A DNA stretch of 64,000 bases, taken from the NCBI RefSeq assembly GCF_949628215.1, contig NC_134288.1, forward strand, positions 2,232,001 through 2,296,000, in the 5' to 3' direction. A program made the translations under genes and the position numbers. The DNA is from Phalacrocorax aristotelis. Its lineage: Eukaryota; Chordata; Aves; Suliformes; Phalacrocoracidae. Shown piece after piece: positions 1 to 13,700 of the stretch. The notes under the pieces were generated by a model, which ran no database searches, had not been told where the DNA came from, and saw only the letters and a list, made by a program, of their open reading frames with translations. Position 1 is the first letter of the stretch. Each line of letters starts with the position of its first letter.

Positions 1-418
1 ATATCTTCTACCTGTAGGACTGGATCCACCCCACAGGGCTGGCCCCATTCCTCATCCCTCCAGGCCTCCCAAGTCCTGTGCTGAGCAACAGCAAGGTCCT
101 TACTCCAAATAACCGCTCGCTTCCACCACACCTGGAGCCTGGCCTCCAGGCTCCTCAGCTGCCAGCTAGTCTGGGTTGTCCAGTGGTGTGACAGAGCTCC
201 CTTTGGCCATAACGAAGGGCTAATTAAACAGGGGAAGTTGCTTGCACGTTTGGGTGATGTGGGAGTGAGGAGAGCCGGGAAAGAATGGGTTGTGGCACTG
301 GAGTTGTGTGGGACAAGTGGCAGCTTGTCCAGGGATCCCACACTGCTGAAGGCTGCAGCATCTGTAGCTCCCTGCCCTCCTGCCAGCTGCCGGCCAGCAC
401 ATCCTGCCCTGCTCTGAC
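1..418. repeat. Tail of a preceding tandem unit
   Basis: Positions 1-418 match 21268-21685 and 42546-42963 essentially base for base. Homology between the array and its right flank ends at 42963, which corresponds to 418. In a simple head-to-tail duplication that point is the right edge of the unit, so 1-418 would be the end of a unit whose remainder lies left of the window. The match is seen directly; the assignment to an earlier unit is inference. No gene is visible in this piece. Confidence 0.7.
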
Positions 419-999
419 TGCGCAATCTCTGTGCAGCTGGCCCCAGGAGGAACAAAACCGCAGGGCTCGGGGCTAGGCAGATGGTGTTTATATGACTGTA
501 ATCTAGTCCCACATTCCCCACCTGGACACATGTCCTGGTCCTACCTCACCCCAGAAACCCCTATGGATGGCCATAGGTCCAGCTCTGTGCCCAGCTTGAG
601 TCTACAACATGGGTCCTTGCTGCCCCCGTACCTCACCAGTGCCTCTGTCCCTGACTGACCCTGGGCTCAGGGACTCTGCAGTACAGGGACAGCCCAAGTC
701 CTTTGTTTACCAGTGCCTTTCTCAGTGCCCTCCAGGTCCTTGTACCCTCCTATTCCCTCTGTCCCCACATAGTTCTTGTGACTGGGGGATGTGCTCGGCT
801 GCCTGTCCATGGGGACATACCGCATAGGGTCCACCAGGCAGGGACATCCCTCTAAGAAGTGACCTTTTTTAAAGAGTCAGGTGGGCTCATGGCCACCCAG
901 AGTCTCCTTTTGACCAGTGGCACGGGGAGCTGGAAGACACCTGCTAAGACTTCCTTATATGAATCCCACCATAGCCCTTCAACCAATGGCCATGTACCC

Positions 1000-1500
1000 C
1001 CCCACCCCACAGCAATCCCATCCGACAGACTTGTCCCAAAGTCCTCCCTACCCCATAGCTATGCCCCACATGTACCTATCACCCATATACATGCTCCACA
1101 TCCTCCCTGCCCCACTTCCATGTCTCCATGTTCTCCCACTCCACTGCCATGTCCTCCATGCACCCACCATATAGCCGCATCCCAGTGTCTCCCTGACCCG
1201 TAGCAATTCTACCCCATAGCTATGTCTCTATGTCCCCACATGCCATAGTGATGTGGCCCTGCTCAGATCAATCCCACCCCACAGCTATGCCCCACGTAAC
1301 TCCATCACCCCATAGCTGTATAGCCATGGTTCCCATGCCATTGCCATGGCCCCATGGCCACGTGCCCCATAGCCATATCCCCATGGACCTTGCCCCACTG
1401 CCATACCCTAGCGGATCTCATTCCACTGCCACGGTCTTGCGGGCCCTGCCCCATAGCCATAGACCTATGGCCCCTGCCCCATAGCCATGGCCCCGGGCCC
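1000..1500. repeat. Degenerate CCCCATAGCCAT minisatellite
   Basis: A loosely periodic array built from variants of CCCCATAGCCAT and CCCCATAGCTATG, with many CCATGG and ATAGCTAT palindromes, lies upstream of the sacsin-like promoter. The period drifts between about 10 and 20 bases. It produces open frames on both strands that have repeat composition (Met/Pro/His on one strand, Met/Gly/Trp on the other) and are not credible genes. It recurs unchanged in the second unit. Confidence 0.75.
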
Positions 1501-1559
1501 CACCTACCACCCATCGCTGTACCCTCCTGACCCTGAGCCTTCCACCCATCCCCCCCTCC

Positions 1560-1739
1560 CTTCCATGCTTCGGTTCTGGGTCTGGGGAAGAGCAACGAGC
1601 CCTGCGCGACTGAGAAACGAAACTACTCGGCCGGGGGGGGCGGGGCCAGGGCCGCGGAGCCGGGAGGACCCGGGCATCCCGGGGCATCTGGGGGCACCTC
1701 ATCGGCGGGGACGCAGGCGGACCCTCTGCAGCCTCCGAA
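1560..1739 (+). promoter_or_regulatory. CpG-rich promoter with IRF/ISRE-like element
   Basis: The 180 bases before the start codon of the sacsin-like gene are CpG-rich and contain a GC-box-like run (about 1633-1643). They also contain GAAACGAAACT at 1614-1624, which fits the IRF core AANNGAAA and ends like an interferon-stimulated response element, although the spacing between the two GAAA blocks is one base shorter than the strict ISRE. No TATA box is evident. The element lies about 115 bases before the ATG. Interferon inducibility is inference. Confidence 0.5.
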
Positions 1740-4700
1740 ATGGCCCTCAAGCAGCCGAAAGCGTGAGTGGGGCTGGCGGGGGGGCACTGGGGTGTTATCG
1801 GGGTTTTATGGGGCCACAAGGGGAACGGCTGGAGGGTTCCGGCGGTCACTGGGGGCTATTGGTGGGACTGGGGGGCTCCGGGCTTAGTGGCGAGACCGGA
1901 AGGCTTACTGAAGGAGGTGGGGATTACGGGGGGCTCAGGGCTTGCTGGGGGGATATGGGGGAGTTTCAGGGTTGCTGGAGGATCCCAGGAAGAGATGGGG
2001 GACTTGGGGAGGTGTGTGTGTGTGAGTCCTTGGAGATGGTTGTTTCAGTGGGTCCTGGGAGGAGATAGGGTCCGTTGTCCCCCAAGGAGGGGGGCATCTT
2101 GGGGGATCTGAGGAGGACATGGGGATCCTGGTTACCCATGGAGCCCCCCCCCGCCCCCCCTTCTGTCTACTTTGCAGGGAGGCCTTCTGCCAACAGGCAC
2201 CCATCTTCCTTGACTACCTGCACAGCATCCTGCAGAAGTACCCTGACGGGGGGCAGATCCTTAAGGTGAGACCCCCAGGGAACCCAGCCACCTGGGCCCT
2301 CTTGCCCAGCTGGGCATACAGACCCCAGGCAGTTGAGGAGGGCGGTAGTCCTTGCCCAGCACCAGTCCCTGGACCTTGCTGCCCAGCTGGGAGAGTGGGT
2401 CAGTGCTTTTTCTCTGGGGGCTAGGGGGACCAGCTGTTCAGGCACTGATTCTCTTAACCCAGGAGCTGGTGCAGAACGCGGACGATGCTGGCGCTAATGA
2501 AGTTGTGTTTGTGTCTGACGAGCGGGAGTTTGACATCACCGGAGGGGGCCTGGAGGGCACCCAGGGTGAGAGGCGCTACGGGCACCGGGAGAGTCTGGAC
2601 GAAGCACAGGGCTGGCACTGGCAGGCACTGGGAGGGATTGGGGGATACTATTGAAGAATTGAAGAGGGATCAGAGCGGAACTCGGGGAACTGAAACCAAT
2701 GAGGTGTTCTGGGATGTGCTGGGGGCACTGAGGCTACTGGGAGGACTCGGAGGTAGTGGGGGCACTGAGGAGGTTTCTGTGGGACTGGAGGGGGGACTGA
2801 AACTGTGGGGACACTGAGTGTGGGTTGTACGTGTCCCAGGTTTCCCCTAACCCATGGTCCTGACCCCCCAGGCCCAGCACTGCTGGCCTACAATGATGCC
2901 GTGATGTCCCCCCGGGACTGGACAGGGCTCCTGCGCCCAGGGGTGTCTCACAAGCAGAAGGACCCCAGCACCGTGGGGCGCTTTGGCCTGGGCTTCACTT
3001 CTGTCTACCACCTCACTGGTGAGCGGCACTGGGGGCCTCAACTGCAATTGAACTGGGGACATGGGCTGTACTGGAGGCTCTGAACTACAGGGCTGTGGAG
3101 TACTGGGGGGGCACTGAGGGAGTGCAAAGTGGAGGGATGTGTCTGAAGTGAGGAAACCTGGAGCACCAGGAGGCTGGGGGGAGGCTGGGTGGCAGTGGAG
3201 GGCAAGGCTGCAGCGGCAAACTGAGGGGGGACTGATGAATTGGGATTAAGTTTGGGATCATGGGAGGCACTGTGGGGTTGAATTTGAGGGTACTGGGTGG
3301 GCACTTGGGGCACTGATGGGTCTGGACGATCTGGGGAGGCAGTGGTGTCCTTGCCATTGCTGTTACCTCATGGTTCCCATATCCCCAGACCTGCCAGGTG
3401 TGCTGAGCCCCCCGTCCTTGGGGGTACTGGACCCGGAATGCCAGGTGCTGCTACTTGCCGGTGCCCGCTGGGATGTCTCTGCAGCCCAGGACCTTCCTGG
3501 CCTTTTTGAGCCCTTCTGGGCTGGCCTAGAAGCTGTGGGACAGCACCGTGACTCTGCCCGGGGCACCCTCTTCCGCTTCCCCCTCCGCCGGCAACCCTCG
3601 GGAATTTCTGCAGGGGTCTCCAATCCTGAGCGCCTCTGTAGCCTTTTCCAGACCTTCCTCACTGAGGCCCCTCTTGCCCTCCTCTTCCTCCGCCATGTCC
3701 GCCGCATGGCCCTGTACCGCGTGGCCCCTGATGGGGTCCAGACCCTCGTGGGGACCCTTGCGGCATCCTCTCAACCTCTCCCTGTCCCAGGGCCATCAGG
3801 GGATGCGGGGATGAGTCTGGCATGGCGCCTGGTGGCCCTGCATGGGGATGGGGTGGGAGATGGGAGTGAATGGCTGGTGGGCACGGGCAGGGCAACAGAG
3901 GGGCCAGCTGTGGCACTGGGCGCAGGGCTGGGGTGCTGCCCCGAGCTGAGCCTGGCGCACCCTCTCCATGGGCCCTGCCAAGGGCGGCTGTGCTGCTTCC
4001 TACCCCTGCCAGCCACGGAGGAGATGGCCACAGGGCTGCCCGTCCATGCCAGCGCCCCTTTTGCCCTCTCCGATGACCGCCGCCACCTCCGCTGGCCCGA
4101 GGAGGGTGAGGAGGGCACGGAAGACGCCCGCTGGAATGCTCTGCTGCTCCTTGGCCTTCTGCCGCGGGTCTACGGCCACATGGCTGTCGTGGTCACAGCT
4201 CTGCCTGGCACAGAATCGTACAGCATCTGGCCAGACCCAGAGTGCACGCCCAACAGTGGCCGCATCCGCAGTTTGGTGACCCATGTTTGCCGGGAGCTGG
4301 CGGCTGCCCACACCCTGGTGCCAGCCACGGAGGGAGCCACAGGGCGGCTGCGGCCCCCTGAGGCTGTGCTGCTGCCGGAGGCTGGAGGCGATGTGGCTGC
4401 ACGGCGGGTGGTCCAGGCCTTGCTGGTGGCAGCTGGGGAGCCAGTGGCTGATGTCCCAGCCCACGTCCGGAGGGCACTGGCTTTGGGGATGGCAGAAGGC
4501 ATGCGGGAGGCCACGGCGGGCCATGTGCGGGAGGTGCTGCGGCACCACGGGGCCGTAGGCCTCCCAGCTGCCGACCGGCTCTCCCTGCTGCGCTACGTGG
4601 CCAGGGATGGGTGCCATGCTGAGCTGCGGGGTCTCCCCCTCCTGCCTCGTGCCGATGGGACCTTCGTGGCCTTTGGGACTGCGTCAGCCATTGTCTACAT

Positions 4701-7700
4701 GGACACGTCCGACTGCCCCAGGTGAGGCCGCATCCCCAGGCAGCCCCCTTCCCTGCAGGAGTGGGCAGGTGAGCTGGTTGCCCAGGGTGCAGCTCCCGCT
4801 CTTGAGCTGAAAGTGGAGCCAGGGTCAAACCTCGACGTTTGGGTACCTCACCACCCTCATCCTCTCCCCCAGTCACACCGAGTGGCAGCTGAGCCAGGTG
4901 TCCAGGAAGCTGCCTGCCCCCCATTACCCCTCTAGTTCCCCAGCACCTCTGTTTGTTCCCACAGGGAGCTCCTGCCCGGCCTGGCCGGGTCCTTTGTGCC
5001 CTCAGACCTGGAGCCAGGCTTGGACAGCCTCCTGCGAGGCATTGCCAAGGCGGGTAAGAGACGGGGGCCCTGGCCCACCTTTGGATCCCCTAATCTCCCT
5101 CTAAACCCCAACGTCCCTAGGCACACTTGTACACCCCTGGGCTCCTCTGCAGGCCCAATATTGCCCTGTACCACACTGATATTCCTTGTACACAGCTGGG
5201 GTCCCTGATCGTGCCTGAGGTCCCTTTCATGGCTTCCCCCATCCATTCAACAGCACTCCAGATCTTGAGTCTCACTGCCGCTCTCCATTTTGGGGTGTGT
5301 TGTCTGAGCCCAGGGCCACCTCTCCTATCCTGCATCTCCCTGTGTCTCTGGGGACTCGCCTGTCCTTGCTGTTCTTCCCACATTCCTCCGTCCCATCTGT
5401 GCTCCCTCGGATCCTGGGTCTCTCTGTGTTTCCCATCTGAGGATCCCAATACTGGTCCCCCTAACACCTCTTTCCCTCAGATCTCCTGTATCACCACCGG
5501 TCTGGGGATGCCCTGTTCCTCCTACTTAGCGTATCCGCTGTCCCTCCAGAGCCCAGGTCCTCCCATCCCCAGTATGGGGGCCCCCCATGCCCTGCAGATC
5601 TCAGGTTCTTTCCCCAACATCCTGCGTCCCTCTGCCAGGTCCCAGGTCCCATGTACTGCTTGTCCAGCCTCTGCCTCCTACACACAGGTCTCTTCCCCAA
5701 CCTGGTTCTGCTGGACCCAGCCGTGACTGTCCAGACCCTACGCTCGGCTCTGCCCCTGACCTGGACATCCCAGTCTTCAACCCCAGTGACCTGGTGCCCA
5801 GCCCAAGGCCTCCCCCAGCCTCCAGCCTCCTGGTTCCCAGCCCTGTGGAGATTCCTGGCCAGCCACGTGGAAGACCTAGGCCCTCTGGAGGGATTCCCTC
5901 TCATCCCCCTGTCCCAACTGGATACCCCCAGCATCCGTCTGGCTCCACTGATACCCCAGTCCAGTCTTATCTTCCAGGCATGGGAGGACCAGTGCCTGCC
6001 ATCTGCTGTGGCCTCTGTCCTGGAGGTCCTGGGTTGTTCAGTGGTGCCGCCAGGCATGTGGCATCGCTCCCTGCCCTACTATGTCCTGCCTCCATCCCCA
6101 CTCAATGCCCTGCGGGCCCTAGGCAGGCAGGGGACTTCAAGTGTGGCCTCCCACCTGGCCTTACTGCCTGCTGCAGATGTGCTCACCCTCCGGCTCTACC
6201 TGGCAGACATCCCATCCCTGACAAAGCAGGACAGGGACACACTGGCTGCTCTGCCCCTCTTCATCGCACTGCCGTGCTTGGCCACCCCGCAGCCCATGGA
6301 GCTGGTACCAGCCGGTGCCACCCCAGCGCTGGAGCCAGAGCTGGAACTGCCGAGAGATGTGGTGCTGCCGAAGGCCATGTTGCAGTGCCGGGATGAAGTT
6401 GACCGGCGGCTCCTGGGGCGGCTTCAGAGGCCCCTCATCAGTGCAGCCCACATGGCGCTGGAGGCCATCAACGCCGTGGCCGAGGGCGCCTATGCAGGGC
6501 GGGCAGCTGAGATACAGGCTCTGCTGCTCTGGGTGCTGCAGCATGGAGACATCCTCTTTGCACAGAGCCCCTCACTGCAGCAGGCCTGCAGCAGGCTGGC
6601 CTTCCTGGAGACTCCCAACGGCCCCAAATGCCCGCAAGACCTCTACGACCCCTGCGAGAGCACCTTGCAGGCACTGCTGGGCCCTGAGCACTTTCCTCCT
6701 GCTGCCTTCCACAGTCCGCCTGTCCTCCGTGCCTTGAAAGCCCTGGGTTTGCGGCATGGTGAGGGCTGCCTCGTGCCTTCAGACATCCTAGAGGCTGCAG
6801 CAAGTGTGAGTAAGGGTGACGCAGCGGCTCTGGACAGGGCTCAGGCACTGATCGAGGTCTGCAACTGCCCCAAGGAACTGGCTGGCTTCAGCGCTGAAAA
6901 GCTCAGGCAGCTCCAGGAGCTGCCATGGGTGCCTCGTTCCAAATGCACTGGAAATCCTGGGCAGCCCTTCCTGCCCCCCAAGGAGCTGCGGTCCACCCAG
7001 TACCAGGCCTTGGTGGGGCTTGCCATGCACCTGACTGGTGCCTTTGTGCCAGAGGCAGAGAAGAAGCTGGGGCTGAGCCAGACACCACCGCCAGAGAGAG
7101 TGTGGGAGCAACTAAGACAGCTGGCAGCATGCAGCAACATGGATGAGGTAGGTCCTGCACTCCGGCCTGTCTACCAGCACATGCAGGAAGACTTGAAGAC
7201 CTTTAGGGCTGCTCCGGATGATGCTGTCGTGTGGACTGGTGCTGGGTTTGTCCTGCCATGTGATGCTGTGCTGGGCTATCCAGAGAAGCTGGAGCTGGGG
7301 ATGCTGGTGCCCTGCGTGCCCCCTGACTTCCTGCCCTATAGCTGCCTCTTTAGGGCTTGGGGGGTGGAGGCAAGGGTGAGTGAGGAGAGGGTGGTTGCAG
7401 CTCTGCGCCGCCTGGGCCAAGACATAGACACACGCAGCTCAAGAGCTGGCACTGCAGCAGAGTTGGAGGTGGCTCTAGCTGTCCTGGAGTGGCTTAAGAG
7501 CCAGGGGCACCATGGCGAGGGCACAGTGCCGATTCCTGTGAGGATTCTGGATGGCTCAGGCTTTGCCCTCCGCCCGGCTGCCTCTACTGTGTACCTGGAC
7601 ATGGAGCTGGAGGCAGAGGAGGATGTTCAGGAGGTGGTACATGAGGCAGTGCCATGCAGCACGGCCAGATTCCTCGGCACGGAGCTGCTCAGCACGCGGG

Positions 7701-10700
7701 TGCTAGGGCTGGAGCCATTTACAGCCTGCGGCCCCTCAGAGCCCATCACCTTACGGCTTCACAACATCCTCCAGGAGTATGGTGAGGAGGGTGACCTCTT
7801 CACAGAGATTGTCCAGAATGCAGAAGATGCTGGAGCTACTGTGTGCCGCTTCCTCCTGGACCTCCGACACCCCAGAAAGGCCACCTCTGGGCTGCTGGAC
7901 CCTGGCATGGCTGCCTGCCATGGCCCAGCCCTCTGGGCCTACAACAATGCCCTGTTCACGGAGGATGACCTCCGTAACATCACACGGGTTGGGGCTTCTA
8001 CGAAGGAGGGCCAGGCAGGCCAGATCGGGCGCTTTGGGCTGGGCTTCAGCTCTGTCTACCGTGTCACAGATGTGCCAGCAGTGCTGAGTGGGGAGACACT
8101 GCTCATCTTTGATCCCAATGGCACCCACCTGGCCAAGCACATCCCCAGGGCCGGCTGCCCTGGCATCCGCCTGGACTTCTCCAGCCGACCACGCATCCTC
8201 CGTGCCTTTGCTGAGCAGTTCTGGCCGTACCATGGTGTCTTTGGGTGCCACCTGCCTGAGCCAGAACCCTTTCCAGGGAGCCTTTTCCGCCTGCCTTTTC
8301 GCACTGAAGAGGAAGCTGTGACATCACAGATTTGCTCAGAGGCCTTTGGTACAGAGCGCATCCAGTCCCTTGGCACCAGCTTCCTTGGCTCGAACCGACT
8401 CCTGCTGCTCTTCCTGCAGAGGGTGAGGGAGATGTCCCTGGAGATGCTGCCAGACATGGCTGCCTCTGCAGAGGATACCGTGCCTCTGGCCATGCTGTGG
8501 CAAAAGGAGATCCGAGACTTGGGGTCCTCTGGGGAACCCTCAAGCTGGGCAGCCATCAGGCAGCTTACAGCCCGTGAGGAGGCATCCAAGACCACATGGC
8601 ACTACCTAGTTTTGGTGTGTAAGGATGATGGGGAGTTGCTGGAACTGTTTCACCGGAACACAGAGGCAGGGCTCCATCCTCTACCTCCCATGGCTGGTGT
8701 GGCCCTTCCCCTTGCCCTTACTGCAGATGGCAAGTGGGTCCCACATCTGGGTGCTGAGGAGGGGCAAGTCTTCTGCCACCTTCCCATGCCAATTACCTCA
8801 GGGCTGCCAATCCACGTGCATGGGGCCTTCAGCATCCTCTCAAACCGCAAGGGGCTGTGGGACACAGCAGAGCGGGGTGAGTGGAACCGGGTGCTGCTCC
8901 GCAATGCCGTGCCAGTTGCCTGGCTCCGGGCGCTTGACCACCTCCGCACCATGCATGAGGCAGGTGAGTTGAAGAACTATGAATATCATGTCTTCTGGCC
9001 AGACACTGACACTGCCCGTTACCCATTTACGGAAGCTGTGACTGGTTTCTACCATGCTGTGGCAGCCAGGGATGGCCCCAGGCTCTTTTCTGATGGCTAC
9101 TCATGGTGCTCACTGCAAGATGCCCGCTTCCTTCACCAGGCTGTGGTCAGACACCCCAAGCTGGGTGCTGTGGCAAAGCGTGTCTTTGCCACCACCCTGC
9201 CCCATCCCTGGTTAGCTGTGACCTTGCCAGAGAAGGTGCGGAGGGGCCTTGGGAAGGCAGCGGATGCTGGCACCTATGACTGGCCCCGCTTTCACTGCGA
9301 GCTTGTGCTTCCCAACTTGAAAGACCTGTTGGCTGTTGACCGGGACCCACTGCTTCTCCATGCGCTGGATATGTCCCATGATGATGTGGACAAAGTGCTG
9401 CAGAGAGTGCCCTGTATTCCTGCCACCCCTCACGGCCACCTGCAGCTCATCAATTGCCTGGTGCATCCCAGAGGCCGCATTGCCTCTTTATATGACCCTA
9501 AGGATGGGCGCTTCCCCACTGGGGATGCCTTCCTCTCCCCAGAAAGACTAAGCCGTCTGGAGAGGCTGGGCATGGTTAAGGACACAGTAACCCTGCCTGA
9601 GCTGCTGGAGCGGGCAAAGACAGTGCAGCTTATCTGGACTGAGGACTGTGCCCAGGGCTGTCAGAGGGCTACCTGCATCCTTGAGCTGCTTCAGGATGCA
9701 GTGGAGGAGAGGGTGAACAACACCATTCAGGCAGCTTTCCAGACTGTGCCCTTCCTCCCCGGTACACTGCCAACTGGTGAACATGTGCTGTTGCCAGCTG
9801 CCCAGCTCTACCATCACCTCCATGCCCCACTAGTGGGACTTGTCCATGCTACCTTGGCTCCTAAAGTGCTGGGAAAAAAATTCAGCCTTCCCAAGGAGGT
9901 TGCATCCTTCTTGGGGCTGGACCGGCAGCCACCAGCAGCTACAGTCCTTGAGCAGCTGAAGGCACTGAGCTGTAGCTCCAACGCTCTCCCTTTGAAGACC
10001 CTGCAGGAGAGTGCCTGCTGCTGCTACAGTTACCTACATGAGCTGCTCCAGAGAGATCACGCCAGCTGGGGTGAGGTGGCTTCTGCAGTGGCCCAAGGGG
10101 AGCCCTTTATCTTGGTGGGCTCCCGCTTTATGCCGGTCACAGCTGTGGCTAAGATGCTGTTATTTAAGGCTGCCCCATATCTTCACCAGCTCCCAGAGCA
10201 GTACCAACACTACAGCCAGCTCTGGGAGTGTGTAGGCCTGCGCCACACATTCACCTGGGATGATTACGCCCAGGTGCTCTGCATCCTGGCAGAGATGCAT
10301 GCTGGAGAGCCACTGCCTGCTGCAGAGCTGGCTCTGGCCTTGAGGCTGGTGTCTTGTGGCCTGATGGCAGTTGACAAAAAGCCAGATGCCTACCAGACCC
10401 AGCAACTCTTTCTACCTGACCAGGAGGGCATTTTGCGTCCACGGGACAAGCTCCACTTCAATGATACACCATGGATGCCAGTGGACAGAGATGTCCTGCT
10501 GTGTCATGAACAGCTGTGCCGAGCCACAGCCCTGCACTTTGGGGTGCCTACTACACGCCACCGGGCACTGGAGAAGAGCCGCCTGCTCACTGCAGATCTG
10601 AGCCTCTGGGTGCAGCCATTTGGTGCCCATGAAGACTTGCCTACACGGCTGAAGAACATCTTGGGTGAGTACTCAGCAGCCCCTTGCGATATGGTGAAAG

Positions 10701-13700
10701 AGTTGCTCCAGAATGCAGATGATGCTGGTGCGGGGCTTGTGCATTTTGTGTGGGACCGCCGGCAGCACCCCGTGGATACCACTTTCAGTGAGAACTGGAA
10801 CTTCCTGCAGGGCCCTGCCCTCTGCATCTACAGTGACAGACCCTTCCAGCAGCAGGACATTGAAGGCATTCAGCAACTGGGGGTAGGTGGCAAGCGAGGC
10901 CGGCAGGACGTCACAGGCAAATATGGCCTTGGCTTCAACACTGTCTTTCATTTTACTGACTGCCCAGCCTTCCTTACTGGAGACAGTGCCCTGTGTGTCT
11001 TTGACCCCCATCTCTACTACGTGCCCGGAGCCACAACTGAGAGGCCTGGCGGGATGTTTGCTGTCCACCATGAATTCAAGAGGACCTTTCCAGACATTTA
11101 TGGCACCTTCCTACCTTCGTTCTTCAACCTGAACCAGGGTGTCCTTTTCCGGCTGCCCCTCCGCACTGCAACTGGACCTGCCATCTCCAAGGTATCCGAC
11201 ATGGTTGTGCGGGACCAAGACATCATGGCTGTGGAGACAGTACTGGCTGAGGAAGGTGAGGACTTGATGCTCTTCCTCCGGCACCTCCGCACCGTGATCT
11301 TCTCTGAGATCCCCCCAGATGGGGGGCAGATGTTGGAGAAGCTGCGGGTGGCCACACAGCTGACAGATAGTGATGCAGAGCTAAGACAGGCTTTCCAAAT
11401 GAGATTGAGCCAAGCCATGGATGGGTTTGGCCCCACCTCTGTCTCCTATATCATGAGAGTCAAAACCAGCAAGTCCAGGGCCAGCACCATGTGGAGGGTG
11501 ATCTCCCAAATTGGGGTGCAGGAAGGGGCTGAGGAGTCTCCAGTGCCTGGGCAGATGCCCTATGGGACTGTGGCTGGCTGCCTGACACCATTGGACTTGA
11601 ACAAAGTCAAGAGCAAAGCTTTCTGCACCCTGCCACTGCCGCTGACCACAGGGCTGCCTGTGCACATCAATGCCAACTTCTCTGTGAATGCGGCCAGACG
11701 CAATCTCTGCCAGGACCCAGGCAGCACAGAGGCAGCCTGGAATGACTTCTTGCTCCGTCACTTGGTGACTCCACTATACTGTGCCTTTCTCACCAGGCAG
11801 TGGAAAGCCCTGGGGCCTGAAGGGCTCCAGTTCAGGTCTCTGAAGGTCTGCCAGAAGCACCTTGTCTCCCACTACCTCCAGTTCTTCCCTACTGTTACAG
11901 AGGTGCTCCCTACCTTTCAGGACCTGGTGAGGAATGTCTACAGGCACCTCAGTCATGAACGCCTGCCCCTGGTGCCAGTGTACCATGTGAAGCCCCCTGA
12001 CAGCATGGTGACATTGACCTGGGCATGTCCAGGTGGTGGGGATGTGCTAACAGAGCCATACTTCCTCCAGGAGAAGCTTGATCCAGCTCTCCAGGAGGTG
12101 CTGCAGCACCTGAACATGAACCTGGTGCCATCATTTGCCCAGCTGCAGCTGATCTATAAGGGATTCATTGAAGCCCAAGTGCAGGCTGTTGCCTTGCAGC
12201 CAGCCTCTCTCCGGTGCTTCCTCCAGGCCCTGGCCAGCCCCCTGCCCTGCGTGCTGGCTGAGACACCCCTGAAGACCCCAAGGAGCTGTTCTGTCCTGCT
12301 GAAATACTTCCTTCAGGTCAATGCAGAACTGGAAGGCCTGCCCTTGTTGGCCACACATGATGGCTGCCTGAATGCCCTCAGCACCCACCACCCAGTCTTC
12401 AAAAACACCTTTGCCCACCTCTTCCCCCACCAAAGCCATCGCTTTGCTGATAAGTTAATTTCTGACTTGACCCTGCCTTGCTTTGTGAAGGACCTTGGCC
12501 TCCTGGAGGTGATACCACTCATCCAGGAGGCACTGGGTCAGCTGAAGAGGACCACAGAGGAGGAGTGGCTCAAGGAGCTGTGGAAGTTATTCAGTGCTGT
12601 GGTCAACACAGCGGAGGGCATGGATTCATTCATGGATGGTCTCCGGGATACGGTGGTGCTGCCTGTTCAGGGCTATGAAAGAGACTCGAAGCAGCTACTG
12701 GCACTATCCTCCCTCCCCAGTGTTCTTTTTAACTGTGACTCAGAGGTGGCCAAGGTGCTGCACAAACTGGGCATCCCTGTGCTCCAGAAGTCCCTGCTGC
12801 CTTTTTGTTTTGCCTACAGCTACCTGAAGAAAAGGACACTGCAGGCCACAGAGCCCAAGGCTGTGGTGGCCCAGCTGGCGGCCACCAGAGATGATCTCCG
12901 CTGGAGGGACTTAAATGAGAGAGATGTTTTATTCCTGCTGTACTTTGTGCAGGGAAAACTGGATTTGGTGGCACTGGAGCAGCTCAAGCTCCTGCCTCTC
13001 TTTCGGAAGTATGGTGGGGGCTATGTACCTGTGGCATCCTACCGCAAGGTGCTGTTGCTCAAAAGCCATTTCTCAGAACTGCCCCTGGGTGTCCAAGCCC
13101 TGTACAACCTGGAGAAGGGCATGTTGCTGCTCACAGCAGACAAGATCTACCTGAATCTGCACGAGAATTTGCAGTGGAAGCTCATAGATGACCAGCAGCT
13201 CTTCTTGACCGTGGTGCTGCCCCGGCTGTCCCAGCTCACAGCTGCAGAGCTTATGGAAGCTGTGCGCTTGTTCCTTACCCTGCGACACCACTATAAAATT
13301 AAGTTCAACAAAGATGATGTGGCAGCTTTTCAGACTGTGGCCTTTATACCCGATGCCAACGGTGTGCTGCGCCTGGCCTCCTACTTCTATGACAACACAC
13401 CCTCCTTCTGCACTCTGCGGCTCCAACACCGCTTTGTCCCTGAGTCTTTCTTTAAGGAACTAGGTTACAACCAGAATGCTGCTCAGGGCTTCCTGCTTGA
13501 GGCAGGTGTCTGCACCAACCTCTCTGTGGAGGATTTTGTGGCACTGGCCCAGGAGATAGAGCATGAAGCCACTCAGGCTAGGTGCCACACTGAAGAGCTG
13601 CTGGCGCGACAGCAGGAGATGCACCAACAGCTTGTTAGCCTGTTGAAGAATCCATTGCCAAAGCATTTCCTACAACAAATTGCCTCAATCCACTTCCTGC

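Noticed and set aside
1305-1849. Overlapping frames on both strands around the minisatellite and promoter
   Set aside because: Their composition follows the repeat units and the CpG-rich promoter; they do not look like proteins.
4193-4924. 243-codon minus-strand frame opposite exon 5 of the sacsin-like gene
   Set aside because: Pro/Ala/Gly-rich shadow of GC-rich coding sequence on the other strand, with no family resemblance; many others like it occur in both units.
5651-5687. Start of the long frame at the ATG at 5651
   Set aside because: The first 12 codons are intronic: a CACACAG acceptor at 5687 joins in phase to the exon ending at 5053, and the resulting protein continues the sacsin alignment. 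The true start is the ATG at 1740.
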